Below, in pieces: positions 34,711-43,846 of a stretch of DNA of 64,000 nt. The stretch is from the NCBI RefSeq assembly GCF_030758935.1, contig NZ_CP132333.1:558001-622000 (forward strand). Direction: 5' to 3'. Both the position numbers and the translations under genes were made by a program. The notes below the pieces were generated by a model. That model was not told the DNA's origin, ran no database searches, and worked only from the letters and a program-made list of their open reading frames with translations. The stretch is from Geothrix sp. PMB-07. Its GTDB lineage: Bacteria > Acidobacteriota > Holophagae > Holophagales > Holophagaceae. Positions within the stretch are counted from its first letter, which is position 1, and every line of letters starts with the position of its first letter.

Positions 34711-36183
34711 ATGTCCCGCCAGATCGTCACCCGCTTCGCCCCTTCGCCCACCGGCATGCTCCACATCGGGGGCGTGCGCACCGCCCTTTTCTGCTGGCTG
34801 TTTGCCCGCAAGCATGGCGGCCGCTTCATCCTCCGCATCGAAGACACCGATCTCTCCCGCAGCACCGATGACAACATCCGCATCATCGAAGAGGGCATGG
34901 CCTGGTGCGGCCTGGATTGGGACGAGGGCCCCGTGGTGGGCGAGGCCAGCCAGTGGAAGGGCCCGCACGGTCCCTACCGTCAGATGCAGCGCATGGACCT
35001 CTACAAGGCCAAGATCCAGGAGCTGTTGGACAAGGATTTGGCCTACCGCTGCCGCTGTTCGCGCGAGGCCATCGAAGAACGCCGCAAGGCCGTGGAGGCC
35101 GCGGGCAAGGTGTTCCAGTACAACCGCGGCATGGATCGGGGCAAGGGCTGCGCGGCCGCGAACCACGATGCCAGCCAACCGGCCGCCATCCGCTTCCGCA
35201 TGCCCGAGGAAGGCGACATCGTGGTGCCCGATCTCATCAAGGGCCACACGCACTTCCCGGCGGACAGCCTGGATGATTGGATCATCGCCCGCACAGGCGA
35301 TGGCCCCGGTGAGATTGGCGTGCCCACCTACAACTTCTGCGTGGTGGTGGACGACACCCACATGCAGGTGACCCACGTGATCCGCGGCGACGACCACCTC
35401 AACAACACGCCCAAGCAGATCCCGCTCTTCGCGGCCTTCGGCTACGAGCTGCCCGCCTTCGCGCACGTGCCCATGATCCTGGGCGCCGACGGCGCCAAGC
35501 TCAGCAAGCGCCACGGCGCCACCAGCATCACCGAATACCAGGCCATGGGCCTGCTGCCCTCCGCCGTGCGGCTGGCCCTGGCGCGGCTCTCCTGGACGCC
35601 CAAGATCGACGGCAAGGCCGTGGAGAGCGCCGAAGAGGAACTGCTCACCGACGCGCAGATGATCCAGCTCTTCGACCTGGCGGATTGCCAGAAGAGCGCT
35701 GCCCGCTTCGACATGGACAAACTCCAGTGGCTGAACCAGAAGCTCATCCAGCGGGCCTCCTGGCAGGAACTGGAGCCGCACCTGCGGCCCTTCATGCCCG
35801 AATCCTGGCCCGGCAAGCCGGATGCCTGGAAGGCCCAAGCCATTCAGTGCACACAGAAGGGCAAGTCCCTCACCGACATGGCCGAGGCTCTGCGCTTCGC
35901 CTTCGAGCGGCCCACCAGCTTCGACGAGAAGGCCGTGGAGAAGTTCATCACCCCGGCCGTCAAACCCGCCCTGGCCGAAGTGGCCGCGCTGACCGACTAC
36001 ACCCATGAGGGCCTGGAAGCCGCCTTCGCCGCCATCCTGGAACGCCATGGCCTGAAGACCAAGGATCTGGCCCAGGCCCTGCGCGTGGCCCTCTGCGGCA
36101 AGCCCGTGAGCCCCGGCATCTACGACACGCTCATGCTGACCGGGCGTGATGAAGTGGTGGCGCGGCTCAGCCGCTGGTTGTGA
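34711..36183 (+). CDS. gltX: Glutamyl-tRNA synthetase
   Basis: 490 residues, class I synthetase with the HIGH-type motif in PSPTGMLHIGGVRTALF and the KMSKS-type motif KLSKRHG. The catalytic domain (about 1-320) is followed by a helical anticodon-binding domain. Length and motifs match bacterial GltX. A separate glutaminyl-tRNA synthetase is encoded 1.5 kb downstream, so this enzyme is probably specific for tRNA-Glu. The stop overlaps the next short gene (TGATG). Confidence 0.97.
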   Translation: MSRQIVTRFAPSPTGMLHIGGVRTALFCWLFARKHGGRFILRIEDTDLSRSTDDNIRIIEEGMAWCGLDWDEGPVVGEASQWKGPHGPYRQMQRMDLYKAKIQELLDKDLAYRCRCSREAIEERRKAVEAAGKVFQYNRGMDRGKGCAAANHDASQPAAIRFRMPEEGDIVVPDLIKGHTHFPADSLDDWIIARTGDGPGEIGVPTYNFCVVVDDTHMQVTHVIRGDDHLNNTPKQIPLFAAFGYELPAFAHVPMILGADGAKLSKRHGATSITEYQAMGLLPSAVRLALARLSWTPKIDGKAVESAEEELLTDAQMIQLFDLADCQKSAARFDMDKLQWLNQKLIQRASWQELEPHLRPFMPESWPGKPDAWKAQAIQCTQKGKSLTDMAEALRFAFERPTSFDEKAVEKFITPAVKPALAEVAALTDYTHEGLEAAFAAILERHGLKTKDLAQALRVALCGKPVSPGIYDTLMLTGRDEVVARLSRWL

Positions 36184-36539
36184 TGGCGGGGGCCATGGAT
36201 CTCGACGAATTCACCCACATCACCCTCACGGTGCTGGAGGACCAGGGCACCGCCGCCTACGCGCCGACCATCATCGCCGCGGAATCGGTGCAGGTGATCC
36301 AGAACATCCCCGAGGGTTTCGACCACCGGGAGGCCCTGCAGGAGACCGTCCTGCGCCTGGGCCTCGCCCAGTCGGATTTCTTCTTTGGCGTAAAATCGGG
36401 CCCGGGCGAAGTCACCACGGGCTTCCACACCGCCATCACCACCCAGTTCCAGCGCATCTCGGAAATGAAGCAGGGCTTCGTCGTCTCCGCCCTGAACGAT
36501 TGCCCCTGGTGGACCCTGGGGCAGGGGCGGGACCAGTAG
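36183..36539 (+). CDS. Hypothetical protein coupled to gltX
   Basis: 118 residues, soluble, mixed alpha/beta, with no recognised motif. ATG 36183 overlaps the gltX stop by one base; ATG 36195 with a GGCGGGGG site is an alternative. A central helix HREALQETVLRLGL and the strand GFHTAITTQF are the clearest features. The close coupling suggests it is a real gene rather than a shadow frame. Confidence 0.55.
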   Translation: MAGAMDLDEFTHITLTVLEDQGTAAYAPTIIAAESVQVIQNIPEGFDHREALQETVLRLGLAQSDFFFGVKSGPGEVTTGFHTAITTQFQRISEMKQGFVVSALNDCPWWTLGQGRDQ

Positions 36540-36574
36540 TCACGGTTTCATCTTTGCTTCTATGGGGTTCCGGC

Positions 36575-36580
36575 TATGCT
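36575..36580 (+). promoter_or_regulatory. Possible -10 box for the proC leader
   Basis: TATGCT at 36575-36580 lies downstream of a TTTGCT-like -35 at 36553-36558 with a 16-base spacer. The start would be near 36587. Confidence 0.25.
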
Positions 36581-36587
36581 GATGCCC

Positions 36588-36659
36588 ATGAACTCCTTCT
36601 CGGCCGTGCACCCGCGCCCTAGCACCTTGAGTGCGGGGGGGAGCTGCGCGCCTCGCTGA
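36588..36659 (+). CDS. Possible leader peptide upstream of proC
   Basis: A 23-codon reading frame (in-frame ATGs at 36576 and 36582 could lengthen it) with Pro codons at 36612 and 36618 in an HPRP stretch, ending between the two arms of the alternative hairpin. No strong ribosome site is seen for 36588; the 36576 start has GGGG eight bases upstream. It is proposed only because of the attenuator context. Confidence 0.25.
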   Translation: MNSFSAVHPRPSTLSAGGSCAPR

Positions 36660-36713
36660 CCTGGAATCAGGTTTCGATATCCCCCCGCCACCCCCGGCGG
36701 GGTTTTTCGTTTT
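36612..36713 (+). promoter_or_regulatory. Attenuator-like leader of proC
   Basis: An intrinsic terminator (CCCCGCC 36683-36689, loop, GGCGGGG 36696-36702, then TTTTTCGTTTT) ends 11 bases before the proC start, leaving no room for a promoter between them. Its 5' arm can pair alternatively with GTGCGGGGGGG (36631-36641) for about 11 bp, and CCCGC at 36612-36616 can in turn pair with that arm. Confidence 0.55.
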
Positions 36714-36724
36714 AGGGAGTCCCC

Positions 36725-37540
36725 GTGAGTCAGCATCCTCAACTCGCCATCATCGGTTTCGGCACCATGGGCCAGGCCATCAGCGCCGGTCTGGTGGAAG
36801 CCTCGGGTTACCCCGCCGGGCGCATCCATGCGGCCACGCGGCATCCCCACGCGGCCCGCGCCCGGGCCGAGGCCCTGGGCCTGGAGCTCACCCACGATGT
36901 GGATGCCGCGGTGCGGGCCTCGGAAGTGGTGCTGCTCTGCGTGAAGCCCCGCGAACTGAAGGGGTTGCTGGAACGCCTCAACGCCACCGGGGCCCTGGAT
37001 CACCGGCCCCTGGTGGTGTCCATCGCCGCGGGCACCACGCTGGCCTTCCTCGAGGCCCACACGCCCGCAGGCACACCCCTGGTGCGCGCCATGCCCAACA
37101 CGCCCTGCGCCATCCGCAAGGGCATGACGGTGCTGGCGGCGGGTCAGGCGGTCAGCGAGGCCCAGCTGGCTCAGGCCCGGATCCTGTTCGAGCCCCTGGG
37201 CCGCGTGATGGATCTGGACGAAAAACACATGGATGCCGTCACCGGCCTCAGCGCCAGCGGCCCCGCCTTCATGTTCATCATCCTGGAATCCCTGGCGGAG
37301 GGCGGCGTCCAGTGTGGATTGCCCCGCGCCGTGGCCCTGGAGCTGGCGGCCCAGATGACCCTGGGCGCCGCCTCCATGGTGCTGGAAACCGGCAAGCACC
37401 CCGCCGCCCTCAAGGACGAGGTGACCACTCCCGCCGGCTGCACCATCGCCGGCCTGTTGGCCCTGGAGGATGGCCGCATCCGCTCCGTCGTGGCCCGGGG
37501 CATCGAGCGCGCCACCCAGGTGGCGGCGGGGCTGGGGTAG
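36725..37540 (+). CDS. proC: Pyrroline-5-carboxylate reductase
   Basis: 271 residues. Rossmann fold with IIGFGTMGQAI at the N-terminus, RAMPNTPC and the C-terminal signature DEVTTPAGCTIAGL, the standard ProC motifs. It reduces P5C to proline with NAD(P)H. GTG 36725 has GGGAG five bases upstream, directly after a terminator T tract. Single gene followed by a 134-base gap. Confidence 0.96.
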   Translation: MSQHPQLAIIGFGTMGQAISAGLVEASGYPAGRIHAATRHPHAARARAEALGLELTHDVDAAVRASEVVLLCVKPRELKGLLERLNATGALDHRPLVVSIAAGTTLAFLEAHTPAGTPLVRAMPNTPCAIRKGMTVLAAGQAVSEAQLAQARILFEPLGRVMDLDEKHMDAVTGLSASGPAFMFIILESLAEGGVQCGLPRAVALELAAQMTLGAASMVLETGKHPAALKDEVTTPAGCTIAGLLALEDGRIRSVVARGIERATQVAAGLG

Positions 37541-37572
37541 GGATTTGCCATCGCTGGACAGAGGTGGAGGTT

Positions 37573-37607
37573 GATCCATCTCTGGGTTCATCCGTGTTGA
37601 TCCGTGG
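37573..37607 (+). repeat. Degenerate ATCCGTG repeat
   Basis: ATCCGTG occurs twice with a 10-base step (37590, 37600), preceded by a related ATCTCTG. It resembles the right arm of the 24467-24577 element. It lies in the glnS upstream region. Confidence 0.35.
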
Positions 37608-37674
37608 CTTGATTGCCTTTTGGGGATTGATGCGAGGCCTTGGTATCTTGAAGGTTTACGGATTGTGAGCTCCG

Positions 37675-39384
37675 ATGTCTTCCGATACCCCAGCCCCTGA
37701 ACCCCGCAGCCTCCACTTCATCGAGGAGATCGTCGAGGCGGACCGCGCCTCTGGTAAGCACGGGGGGAGGGTGCTCACGCGCTTCCCGCCAGAGCCCAAC
37801 GGCTACCTGCACATCGGTCACGCCAAGAGCATCTGCCTGAACTTCGGCTTGGCGAAGGCCTACGGCGGCGCCACCAACCTGCGCTTCGATGACACCAACC
37901 CCGTGAAGGAGGACGTCGAGTACGTGGATTCCATCCGGGAGGACGTGCAGTGGCTGGGGTTTGAGTGGAAGGGCGAGCACTACGCCTCGGACTACTTCCA
38001 GTTCATGTACGACTACGCCGAGTACCTGATCGAGCAGGGCAAGGCCTATGTCTGCGACCTCACCGAGGCGGAGATCCGCGAGTACCGCGGCAACTTCCAT
38101 GTGCCGGGCAAGGCGAGCCCCTACCGGGAGCGCAGTGCCGATGAGAACCTCGACCTGTTCCGTCGCATGAAGGCGGGGGAATTCGAGGATGGCGCCAAGG
38201 TGCTGCGCGCCAAGATCGACATGCAGGCCGGCAACATGAACCTGCGCGATCCGCTCATGTACCGCATCCGCCGGGCCCACCACCACCGCACGGGCGACGC
38301 CTGGTGCATCTATCCCATGTACGACTACGCCCACGGCGTGTCGGACGCCATCGAGACCATCACGCACTCCATCTGCACCCTGGAGTTCTCGGACCACCGC
38401 CCACTCTACGACTGGTTCCTGGAGCAGGACGGGGAGGCCACCTTCTTCCAGCGACCGCTGCCGCGCCAGATCGAGTTCGCCCGCCTGAACCTCACCTACA
38501 CGGTGATGAGCAAGCGGCGCCTGCTGCAACTGGTGCAGGACGGCATCGTGAGCGGCTGGGACGATCCCCGCATGCCCACCATCTGCGGCCTGCGGCGGCG
38601 GGGCTACACGCCGGAATCCGTCCGGGCCTTCGCGGAGCGCGTGGGTGTGGCCAAGCGCGACATGGTGGCCGATGTGGGCCTGCTGGAGTTCTGCATCCGC
38701 GAGGACCTGGAGAAGCGCGCCCCCCGCCGCATGGCCGTGCTGCGCCCCCTCAAGGTGGTCATCACCAACATGGGCGACGCTGACGCCTTCGAGGTCGAGG
38801 TGGCGAACCACCCCGAGGATCAGGCCATGGGCACCCGCAAACTGCCCTTCACCCGCGAGCTCTTCATCGACCAGGATGACTTTCGCGAAGAGGCCCCCAA
38901 GAAGTGGTTCCGCCTGGCGCCAGGTGCTGAGGTGCGGCTGCGCGGCGCTTGTCTCGTGACCTGCAAAGAGGTCATCAAGGATGCGGCTGGCCATGTGGTG
39001 GAGCTGCGCTGCGAATGGGATCCCGCCAGCAAGGGTGGCAACGCGCCGGATGGCCGCAAGGTGAAGGGCACCTTGCACTGGGTGAGCGCTCCGAACGCCG
39101 TGAAGGCGGAAGTCCGGCTCTACGACACGCTCTTCACCCAGGAAGATCCCATGGACGTGCCCGAGGGCCAGGACTGGAAGGCGTTGCTGAACCCCGGCAG
39201 CCTCGAGGTGCTGACCGAAGCCCGCCTGGAGCCCAGCCTGGCTGGCGCCACCGCCGGGGAGCGCTTCCAGTTCGAGCGCACGGGTTACTTCTCGTTGGAT
39301 CCCGACAGCCGCCTTGGCGCCCTGGTGTTCAACCGGACGGTGGGGCTGAAGGATTCCTGGAGCAAGATCGAGGCGAAACAATAA
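37675..39384 (+). CDS. glnS: Glutaminyl-tRNA synthetase
   Basis: 569 residues, close to the E. coli length. It contains [15 protein letters not shown] (HIGH motif), the [12 protein letters not shown] segment and the KMSKS-type VMSKRRL, plus a two-barrel anticodon domain in the C-terminal third. It charges tRNA-Gln directly. The presence of GlnRS suggests the indirect GatCAB route is not required for glutamine here. Preceded by a 134-base gap with a repeat remnant. Confidence 0.96.
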   Translation: MSSDTPAPEPRSLHFIEEIVEADRASGKHGGRVLTRFPPEPNGYLHIGHAKSICLNFGLAKAYGGATNLRFDDTNPVKEDVEYVDSIREDVQWLGFEWKGEHYASDYFQFMYDYAEYLIEQGKAYVCDLTEAEIREYRGNFHVPGKASPYRERSADENLDLFRRMKAGEFEDGAKVLRAKIDMQAGNMNLRDPLMYRIRRAHHHRTGDAWCIYPMYDYAHGVSDAIETITHSICTLEFSDHRPLYDWFLEQDGEATFFQRPLPRQIEFARLNLTYTVMSKRRLLQLVQDGIVSGWDDPRMPTICGLRRRGYTPESVRAFAERVGVAKRDMVADVGLLEFCIREDLEKRAPRRMAVLRPLKVVITNMGDADAFEVEVANHPEDQAMGTRKLPFTRELFIDQDDFREEAPKKWFRLAPGAEVRLRGACLVTCKEVIKDAAGHVVELRCEWDPASKGGNAPDGRKVKGTLHWVSAPNAVKAEVRLYDTLFTQEDPMDVPEGQDWKALLNPGSLEVLTEARLEPSLAGATAGERFQFERTGYFSLDPDSRLGALVFNRTVGLKDSWSKIEAKQ

Positions 39385-39391
39385 CCAGCTG

Positions 39392-39426
39392 GGACCGCGA
39401 ATGGCGATCTGCGACATTCGCGGTTC
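39392..39426 (+). terminator. Hairpin downstream of glnS
   Basis: ACCGCGAATG (39394-39403) pairs with CATTCGCGGT (39415-39424), extended by two further pairs, loop of 11 bases, followed by TTCGTGCTTTTT. A likely glnS terminator. Confidence 0.6.
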
Positions 39427-39511
39427 GTGCTTTTTCCCTTGTCAGGAATCGCGGCTATTCCTCACGGCTGGTCCCGGCTACCCTTGGGGCATCGGTCCGC
39501 GGGAGGACAAA

Positions 39512-41698
39512 ATGATCGACCACTCAATAAAAAGCCCCCGACTGCTGTCGGCGCTGGCGCTGGGCCTGGCTCTGGGCGTGGCCCGGACGGCGTTGGCCAT
39601 GGATTTCCCGGGGCCCGATCCTGGCAAGGCGGTGGCTTCCGAAACCGCGGCCCAGTATCTGTCGCTGTCCAATAATGCTCTGTCGGCTTCCTGGGGGATC
39701 TTCGGCGGGCGGCTGGTGCCGGCCACCCTCAAGGACAGGCTGTCCGGCAAGGATCTGGAAGCGGCCAAGGAAGCCTTTGTGCTGGAATTCCACGATGGCA
39801 CCCGCCTGAAGGCCAGCCGCATGAAGGCCTCCAGCTTCAAGGTGACGCCGGTCGAGGCCCAGCCGGGCGCTGTGGGCGAGGCGGGCCGCATCCCCGGCCA
39901 GCAGGTATCGGCAGTGCTCACGTCGCCGGATGGCGCCCTTCGCGTGGAGTGGAAGGCCACCCTGCGCGACGGCTCCAACTACATCCGCCAGGAGATCGCC
40001 ATCAAGCCCCTCAAGGCTGATGCGGATGTGGCCCGCCTGGTGATGGTGGATCACTGGCTGCGCGGCGGCGACGCCGTGGGCCAGGTGAATGGCACGCCCG
40101 TGGTGGCGGGCACCCTGTTCACGGGCTTCGAGCACCCCATGTCCGTGACCCAGGTGGAGGCGGGCGGTGCGCCCAAAGTGGTGCCTGTTCCCGGCAGCGA
40201 TGAAAGCTCCCTGGCCTCGGATCAGTACAAGGCCGTGCCCGAGGTCAAGGCCGCCGAGCAGCGTTGGGGCAAGGCCCACGCCACCTGCTGGCTGGATCTT
40301 TCGTTGCCCATCCAGAAGGGCAAGAGCTTCCTGGCCTCTTCGGTGATGGGCGTGGTGCCGCAGGGGCAGCTGCGCCGCGGCTTCCTCTACTACGTGGAGC
40401 GGGAGCGGGCCCACGCCTACCGCACCTTCCTGCACTACAACTCCTGGTACGACATCGGCTACTTCACGCCTTACGACGAGAAGGACTGCCTGAAGGTGGT
40501 GAAAGCCTTCGGTGAGGAACTGGGCCAGAAGCGCGGCGTCACCATGGATTCCTTCCTGTTCGACGATGGCTGGGACGACACTTCCAAGGGCGGCCAGTGG
40601 GTCTTCCACCAGGGCTTCCCCAATGGTTTCACCGCCGTGAAAGAGGCTGCCGCCAAGGTGGGCGCAGGACCGGGCGTGTGGCTTTCGCCCTGGGGCGGCT
40701 ACGGCCCGCCCCGCATCGCCCGCCGCAAGAGCGGCCAGGCCGCAGGCTATGAGGTGGTGCCCGATCCCTGGGAGGCCGATCCCGAGTACGGCCAGTTGTT
40801 CGCCCTCTCGGGCCCCAAGTACTTTGAGAGCTTCCACAGGGCCTGCCTGGAGATGGTGACCAAGTACGGCATCAACCACTTCAAGCTCGACGGCACCGGC
40901 AGCATCAACGCCGTCATGCCCGGCAGCCGCTTCGGCAGCGACTTCGAGGCCGCCATTTCGGTCATCCAGGATCTGCGGCAGGCCAAGCCGGATCTCTTTA
41001 TCAACCTCACCACGGGCACCTGGCCCTCGCCCTTCTGGCTGCCCATCTGCGATTCCATCTGGCGGGGCGGGGAAGATCACAGCTTCGAGGGAGCCGGGTC
41101 TGAGCGTGATCGCTGGATCACCTACCGCGACGCCGATACCTACGAGCGCGTGGTGACGGCCGGACCGCTGTACCCCCTGAACTCCCTCATGCTCCACGGC
41201 ATCCTCTACGCCAAGGGGGCCCGGGGCCTCAACACCGACCCCGCCAAGGCCTTCAGCCGCGAGGTGAAGACCTACTTCGGCTCGGGCACCCAGTTGCAGG
41301 AGATGTACATCTCCCACGAACTGCTGACCAAGGAGGATTGGGACATCCTGGCCGAAGGGGCCAAGTGGTCCCGGGCCAACGCGGCCACCCTGGTGGACAG
41401 CCACTGGGTGGGCGGCAACCCCCGAAAACTGGAAACCTACGGCTGGGCGTCCTGGTCGAAGGAGAAGGGCATCGTGACCTTGCGCAACCCCAGTGGCGAG
41501 GCCCAGACGTTCACGCTGGACCTGGCCAAGGTTCTGGAATTGCCCGCCGGAGCGCCCGATGCCTACACGGTGAAGCCAGCTTTCAAGCAGCGGGAGATCA
41601 AGGAACTGGAAGGCCTCCGCAACCCCTACCGGCCCGCGACGTTCACCCTGAGGCCCTTCGAGGTGCTGGTGTTCGAGGCCCTGCCTGTGGGCAAATAG
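39512..41698 (+). CDS. Exported GH36-like alpha-galactosidase family protein
   Basis: 728 residues. Signal peptide (1-30, ending ALA). A beta-rich N-terminal supersandwich (about 32-290), a (beta/alpha)8 barrel (about 300-620) and a C-terminal beta domain. Barrel motifs FLFDDGWDD and NHFKLDGTG resemble the GH27/GH36 substrate-binding and nucleophile strands (the Asp in FKLDG). Similar proteins are sometimes mislabelled enterotoxin. It probably hydrolyses alpha-galactosides in the periplasm; substrate not certain. ATG 39512 follows a GGGAGG site. Alone on its transcript. Confidence 0.75.
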   Translation: MIDHSIKSPRLLSALALGLALGVARTALAMDFPGPDPGKAVASETAAQYLSLSNNALSASWGIFGGRLVPATLKDRLSGKDLEAAKEAFVLEFHDGTRLKASRMKASSFKVTPVEAQPGAVGEAGRIPGQQVSAVLTSPDGALRVEWKATLRDGSNYIRQEIAIKPLKADADVARLVMVDHWLRGGDAVGQVNGTPVVAGTLFTGFEHPMSVTQVEAGGAPKVVPVPGSDESSLASDQYKAVPEVKAAEQRWGKAHATCWLDLSLPIQKGKSFLASSVMGVVPQGQLRRGFLYYVERERAHAYRTFLHYNSWYDIGYFTPYDEKDCLKVVKAFGEELGQKRGVTMDSFLFDDGWDDTSKGGQWVFHQGFPNGFTAVKEAAAKVGAGPGVWLSPWGGYGPPRIARRKSGQAAGYEVVPDPWEADPEYGQLFALSGPKYFESFHRACLEMVTKYGINHFKLDGTGSINAVMPGSRFGSDFEAAISVIQDLRQAKPDLFINLTTGTWPSPFWLPICDSIWRGGEDHSFEGAGSERDRWITYRDADTYERVVTAGPLYPLNSLMLHGILYAKGARGLNTDPAKAFSREVKTYFGSGTQLQEMYISHELLTKEDWDILAEGAKWSRANAATLVDSHWVGGNPRKLETYGWASWSKEKGIVTLRNPSGEAQTFTLDLAKVLELPAGAPDAYTVKPAFKQREIKELEGLRNPYRPATFTLRPFEVLVFEALPVGK

Positions 41699-41707
41699 TT
41701 TCTGTTT

Positions 41708-41772
41708 CGGAGATCAATGAGATCTCCGCCTCAGCCCGAAGGGCCCCGGTCGTCATGGCCGGGGCCCTTCGG
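41708..41772 (+). terminator. Two tandem hairpins after the glycosidase
   Basis: CGGAGATC/GATCTCCG (41708-41715 with 41721-41728, loop AATGA) and a perfect 14-bp stem CCGAAGGGCCCCGG (41736-41749 with 41759-41772, nine-base loop). No T tract. Confidence 0.5.
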
Positions 41773-41919
41773 CTGTGGGCCGAAGTCCTTGCGCAGGAGC
41801 TGGGCCCCGGACCCCGGCATCGGGCCAGGGGGCGTTTCCCGCCGTGTCGGCGGGGCCGCGGCTCTGCTAGTCTCGATGGGTTGGGCCTCCCCGCGGGTGG
41901 CCCTGCCGGGAAGCCGCCC

Positions 41920-42993
41920 ATGGACAAGCTTGCGAGCCTGCTGCACATGACCCCCGCCCTGTTCTGGGCGGTGGCCAAAGTTGTCATCGTTTTTTCCGCC
42001 GTGATGCTGTTGGCATCGGTGTGGACCTGGGTCGAGCGCCGGGGCTCGGCCATGATCCAGGACCGCATCGGCCCCAACCGCACGGCCCTCTTCGGGAAGA
42101 TCCGCATCCTGGGCCTGGCCCAGCTGCTGGCCGACGGCATCAAGTTCTTCTTCAAGGAAGACCTGGTGCCCACGGATGCCAACAAGAAGCTGTTCTGGCT
42201 GGCGCCCTTCCTGGCCTTCGTGCCCGCCCTCATGGGCTTCGCCATCATTCCCTTCGGCAAGGATTTCATCAGCGGCGGCGTGACCTACCACCTGTCCGTG
42301 CTGGATCCCGGCAACGGCATGGGCATGCTGTATCCCCTGGCCATTGGCGGCATGGCGGTCTACGGCGTGCTGGTGGCGGCCTGGTCCAGCAACAACAAGT
42401 GGTCGATCCTCGGCGGCATGCGCGCCTCGGCGGCCATGGTGAGCTACGAGATCGGCATGAGCCTGGCCGTGGTCACCCTCTTCATGACCACGGGCGGCTA
42501 CGATCCTTCGGAGATCATCAGGGCGCAGGCCGGCACGGTCTTCAAGGTGCTGCCCAACTGGAACATCTTCCACCAGCCCCTGGGCTTCATCGTCTTCTTC
42601 ACCTGCATGTTCGCGGAAACGAACCGCCTGCCCTTCGACTTCGCCGAGGGCGAGAGCGAGATCGTGGCGGGCTTCAACACCGAATACGGCAGCATGAAGT
42701 TCAGCCTGCTGGCACTCGCCGAGTATTCGCACCTGATGACCGCTTCGGCGCTGATCGCGACGCTCTACTTCGGCGGCTGGCAGGTGCCCTTCGTGGCGGA
42801 CCCGCCGGTGCTGCTGTCGATCCTCTGCTTCCTGGTCAAGTTGCTGTTCTTCGCCTGGGTGTTCGTGTGGATCCGCTGGACCCTCCCGCGCTTCCGCTAC
42901 GACCAGCTCATGTTCCTGGGCTGGAAGGTCATGCTGCCGCTGTCCATGGCCAATCTGGTCTTCCACGCCTGGCGCATGAGCCAGGGCCACTAA
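41920..42993 (+). CDS. nuoH: NADH-quinone oxidoreductase subunit H
   Basis: 357 residues with about eight to nine membrane helices. Signatures: ERRGSAMIQDRIGPNR, ADGIKFFFKED, MVSYEIGMSL and AETNRLPFDFAEGESEIVAGFNTEY, all characteristic of NuoH at the quinone-binding junction of complex I. ATG 41920 is preceded by GGGAAG. It opens a seven-gene cluster; the stop codon abuts a 267-base inverted-repeat element before nuoI. Confidence 0.97.
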   Translation: MDKLASLLHMTPALFWAVAKVVIVFSAVMLLASVWTWVERRGSAMIQDRIGPNRTALFGKIRILGLAQLLADGIKFFFKEDLVPTDANKKLFWLAPFLAFVPALMGFAIIPFGKDFISGGVTYHLSVLDPGNGMGMLYPLAIGGMAVYGVLVAAWSSNNKWSILGGMRASAAMVSYEIGMSLAVVTLFMTTGGYDPSEIIRAQAGTVFKVLPNWNIFHQPLGFIVFFTCMFAETNRLPFDFAEGESEIVAGFNTEYGSMKFSLLALAEYSHLMTASALIATLYFGGWQVPFVADPPVLLSILCFLVKLLFFAWVFVWIRWTLPRFRYDQLMFLGWKVMLPLSMANLVFHAWRMSQGH

Positions 42994-43260
42994 GAGCTCA
43001 TAACAAAACCCGACGAGGCCGCGATGAACCCAGGCAGGATGCACCGGAAGGAAGGGCCCGCAGGGCAACGTGGTTCGTTGTCCAAGGGACCTGACGCCGC
43101 GGGGCGCCTGCCTGGCTTCATCCCTCCGGGCGAGGGGTGGCGGGCGTCGCGATGCTTCGTCAGGCTCGTTTCGCGTAGTACCCGCTACGCTACACTCACC
43201 TTCCTCACCTCGCTCGCCCGGCACCCTTCGCGCGGCCACGTGGGGTTTTGTTATGAGCTC
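42994..43260. mobile_element. MITE-like inverted-repeat element between nuoH and nuoI
   Basis: 267 bases bounded by perfect 18-base terminal inverted repeats (GAGCTCATAACAAAACCC at 42994-43011; its complement at 43243-43260). Pairing continues with two mismatches to 43023 and 43231. TAA flanks both ends (42991-42993, 43261-43263), like a 3-base target duplication. It contains no convincing gene; an internal hairpin GCGTAG/CTACGC lies near 43170-43190. Confidence 0.7.
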
Positions 43261-43273
43261 TAAGGAGGGGACG

Positions 43274-43837
43274 ATGGGCGTCGTCGTCAAAAAAGTCGAG
43301 CTGAGCTGGCTGGACCGCACCTATGTCTGGCCGGTGCTGAAGGGCATGGCCATCACGGGCCAGCACTTCATCAAGCAGCTCTTCACGCCCACCTCGAAGC
43401 GGTACACGATTCAGTACCCCGAGATGAAGAAGGAGATGCCCGCAGGCTATCGCGGCCTCCACGAACTGAAGCGTTTCGAGGATGGCGCCATCAAGTGCGT
43501 GGCCTGCTTCATGTGCCAGGAGGCCTGCCCGGCCCGCTGCATCAGCATCGAGGCGGAGGAGTTCAGTGATCTGAACATCACTCAGGGCTTTGAGGAGAAG
43601 CGCCCGGCCAAGTTCTCCATCGACATGCTGCGCTGCATCTATTGCGGCATGTGCGAGGAGGCCTGCCCCAAGGATGCCATCTGGCTGCGCAACAACTATG
43701 AGGTGGCGGCCTACGACCGGCTCTCCATGCAGTACGGCAAGTGGGACCTCATGAACACCTACGCCGACGCTGATGGCAAGGACCGCATCAGCCAGGATCC
43801 CACTCCCTCCGTGCCGCGCCGCACGATCGCGATGTAA
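43274..43837 (+). CDS. nuoI: NADH-quinone oxidoreductase subunit I
   Basis: 187 residues with two 4Fe-4S ferredoxin motifs: C75, C78, C81, C85 and C121, C124, C127, C131. They carry clusters N6a and N6b leading electrons towards quinone. Start ATG 43274 follows AAGGAGGGG, a ribosome site that begins immediately after the inserted repeat element. The C-terminal 35 residues are longer than the minimal NuoI. Confidence 0.96.
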   Translation: MGVVVKKVELSWLDRTYVWPVLKGMAITGQHFIKQLFTPTSKRYTIQYPEMKKEMPAGYRGLHELKRFEDGAIKCVACFMCQEACPARCISIEAEEFSDLNITQGFEEKRPAKFSIDMLRCIYCGMCEEACPKDAIWLRNNYEVAAYDRLSMQYGKWDLMNTYADADGKDRISQDPTPSVPRRTIAM

Positions 43838-43846
43838 GGAGAGGCC

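Noticed and set aside
43024-43263. Short frames inside the inverted-repeat element
   Set aside because: They run through palindromic arms, have no domain similarity and no ribosome site; best read as non-coding.
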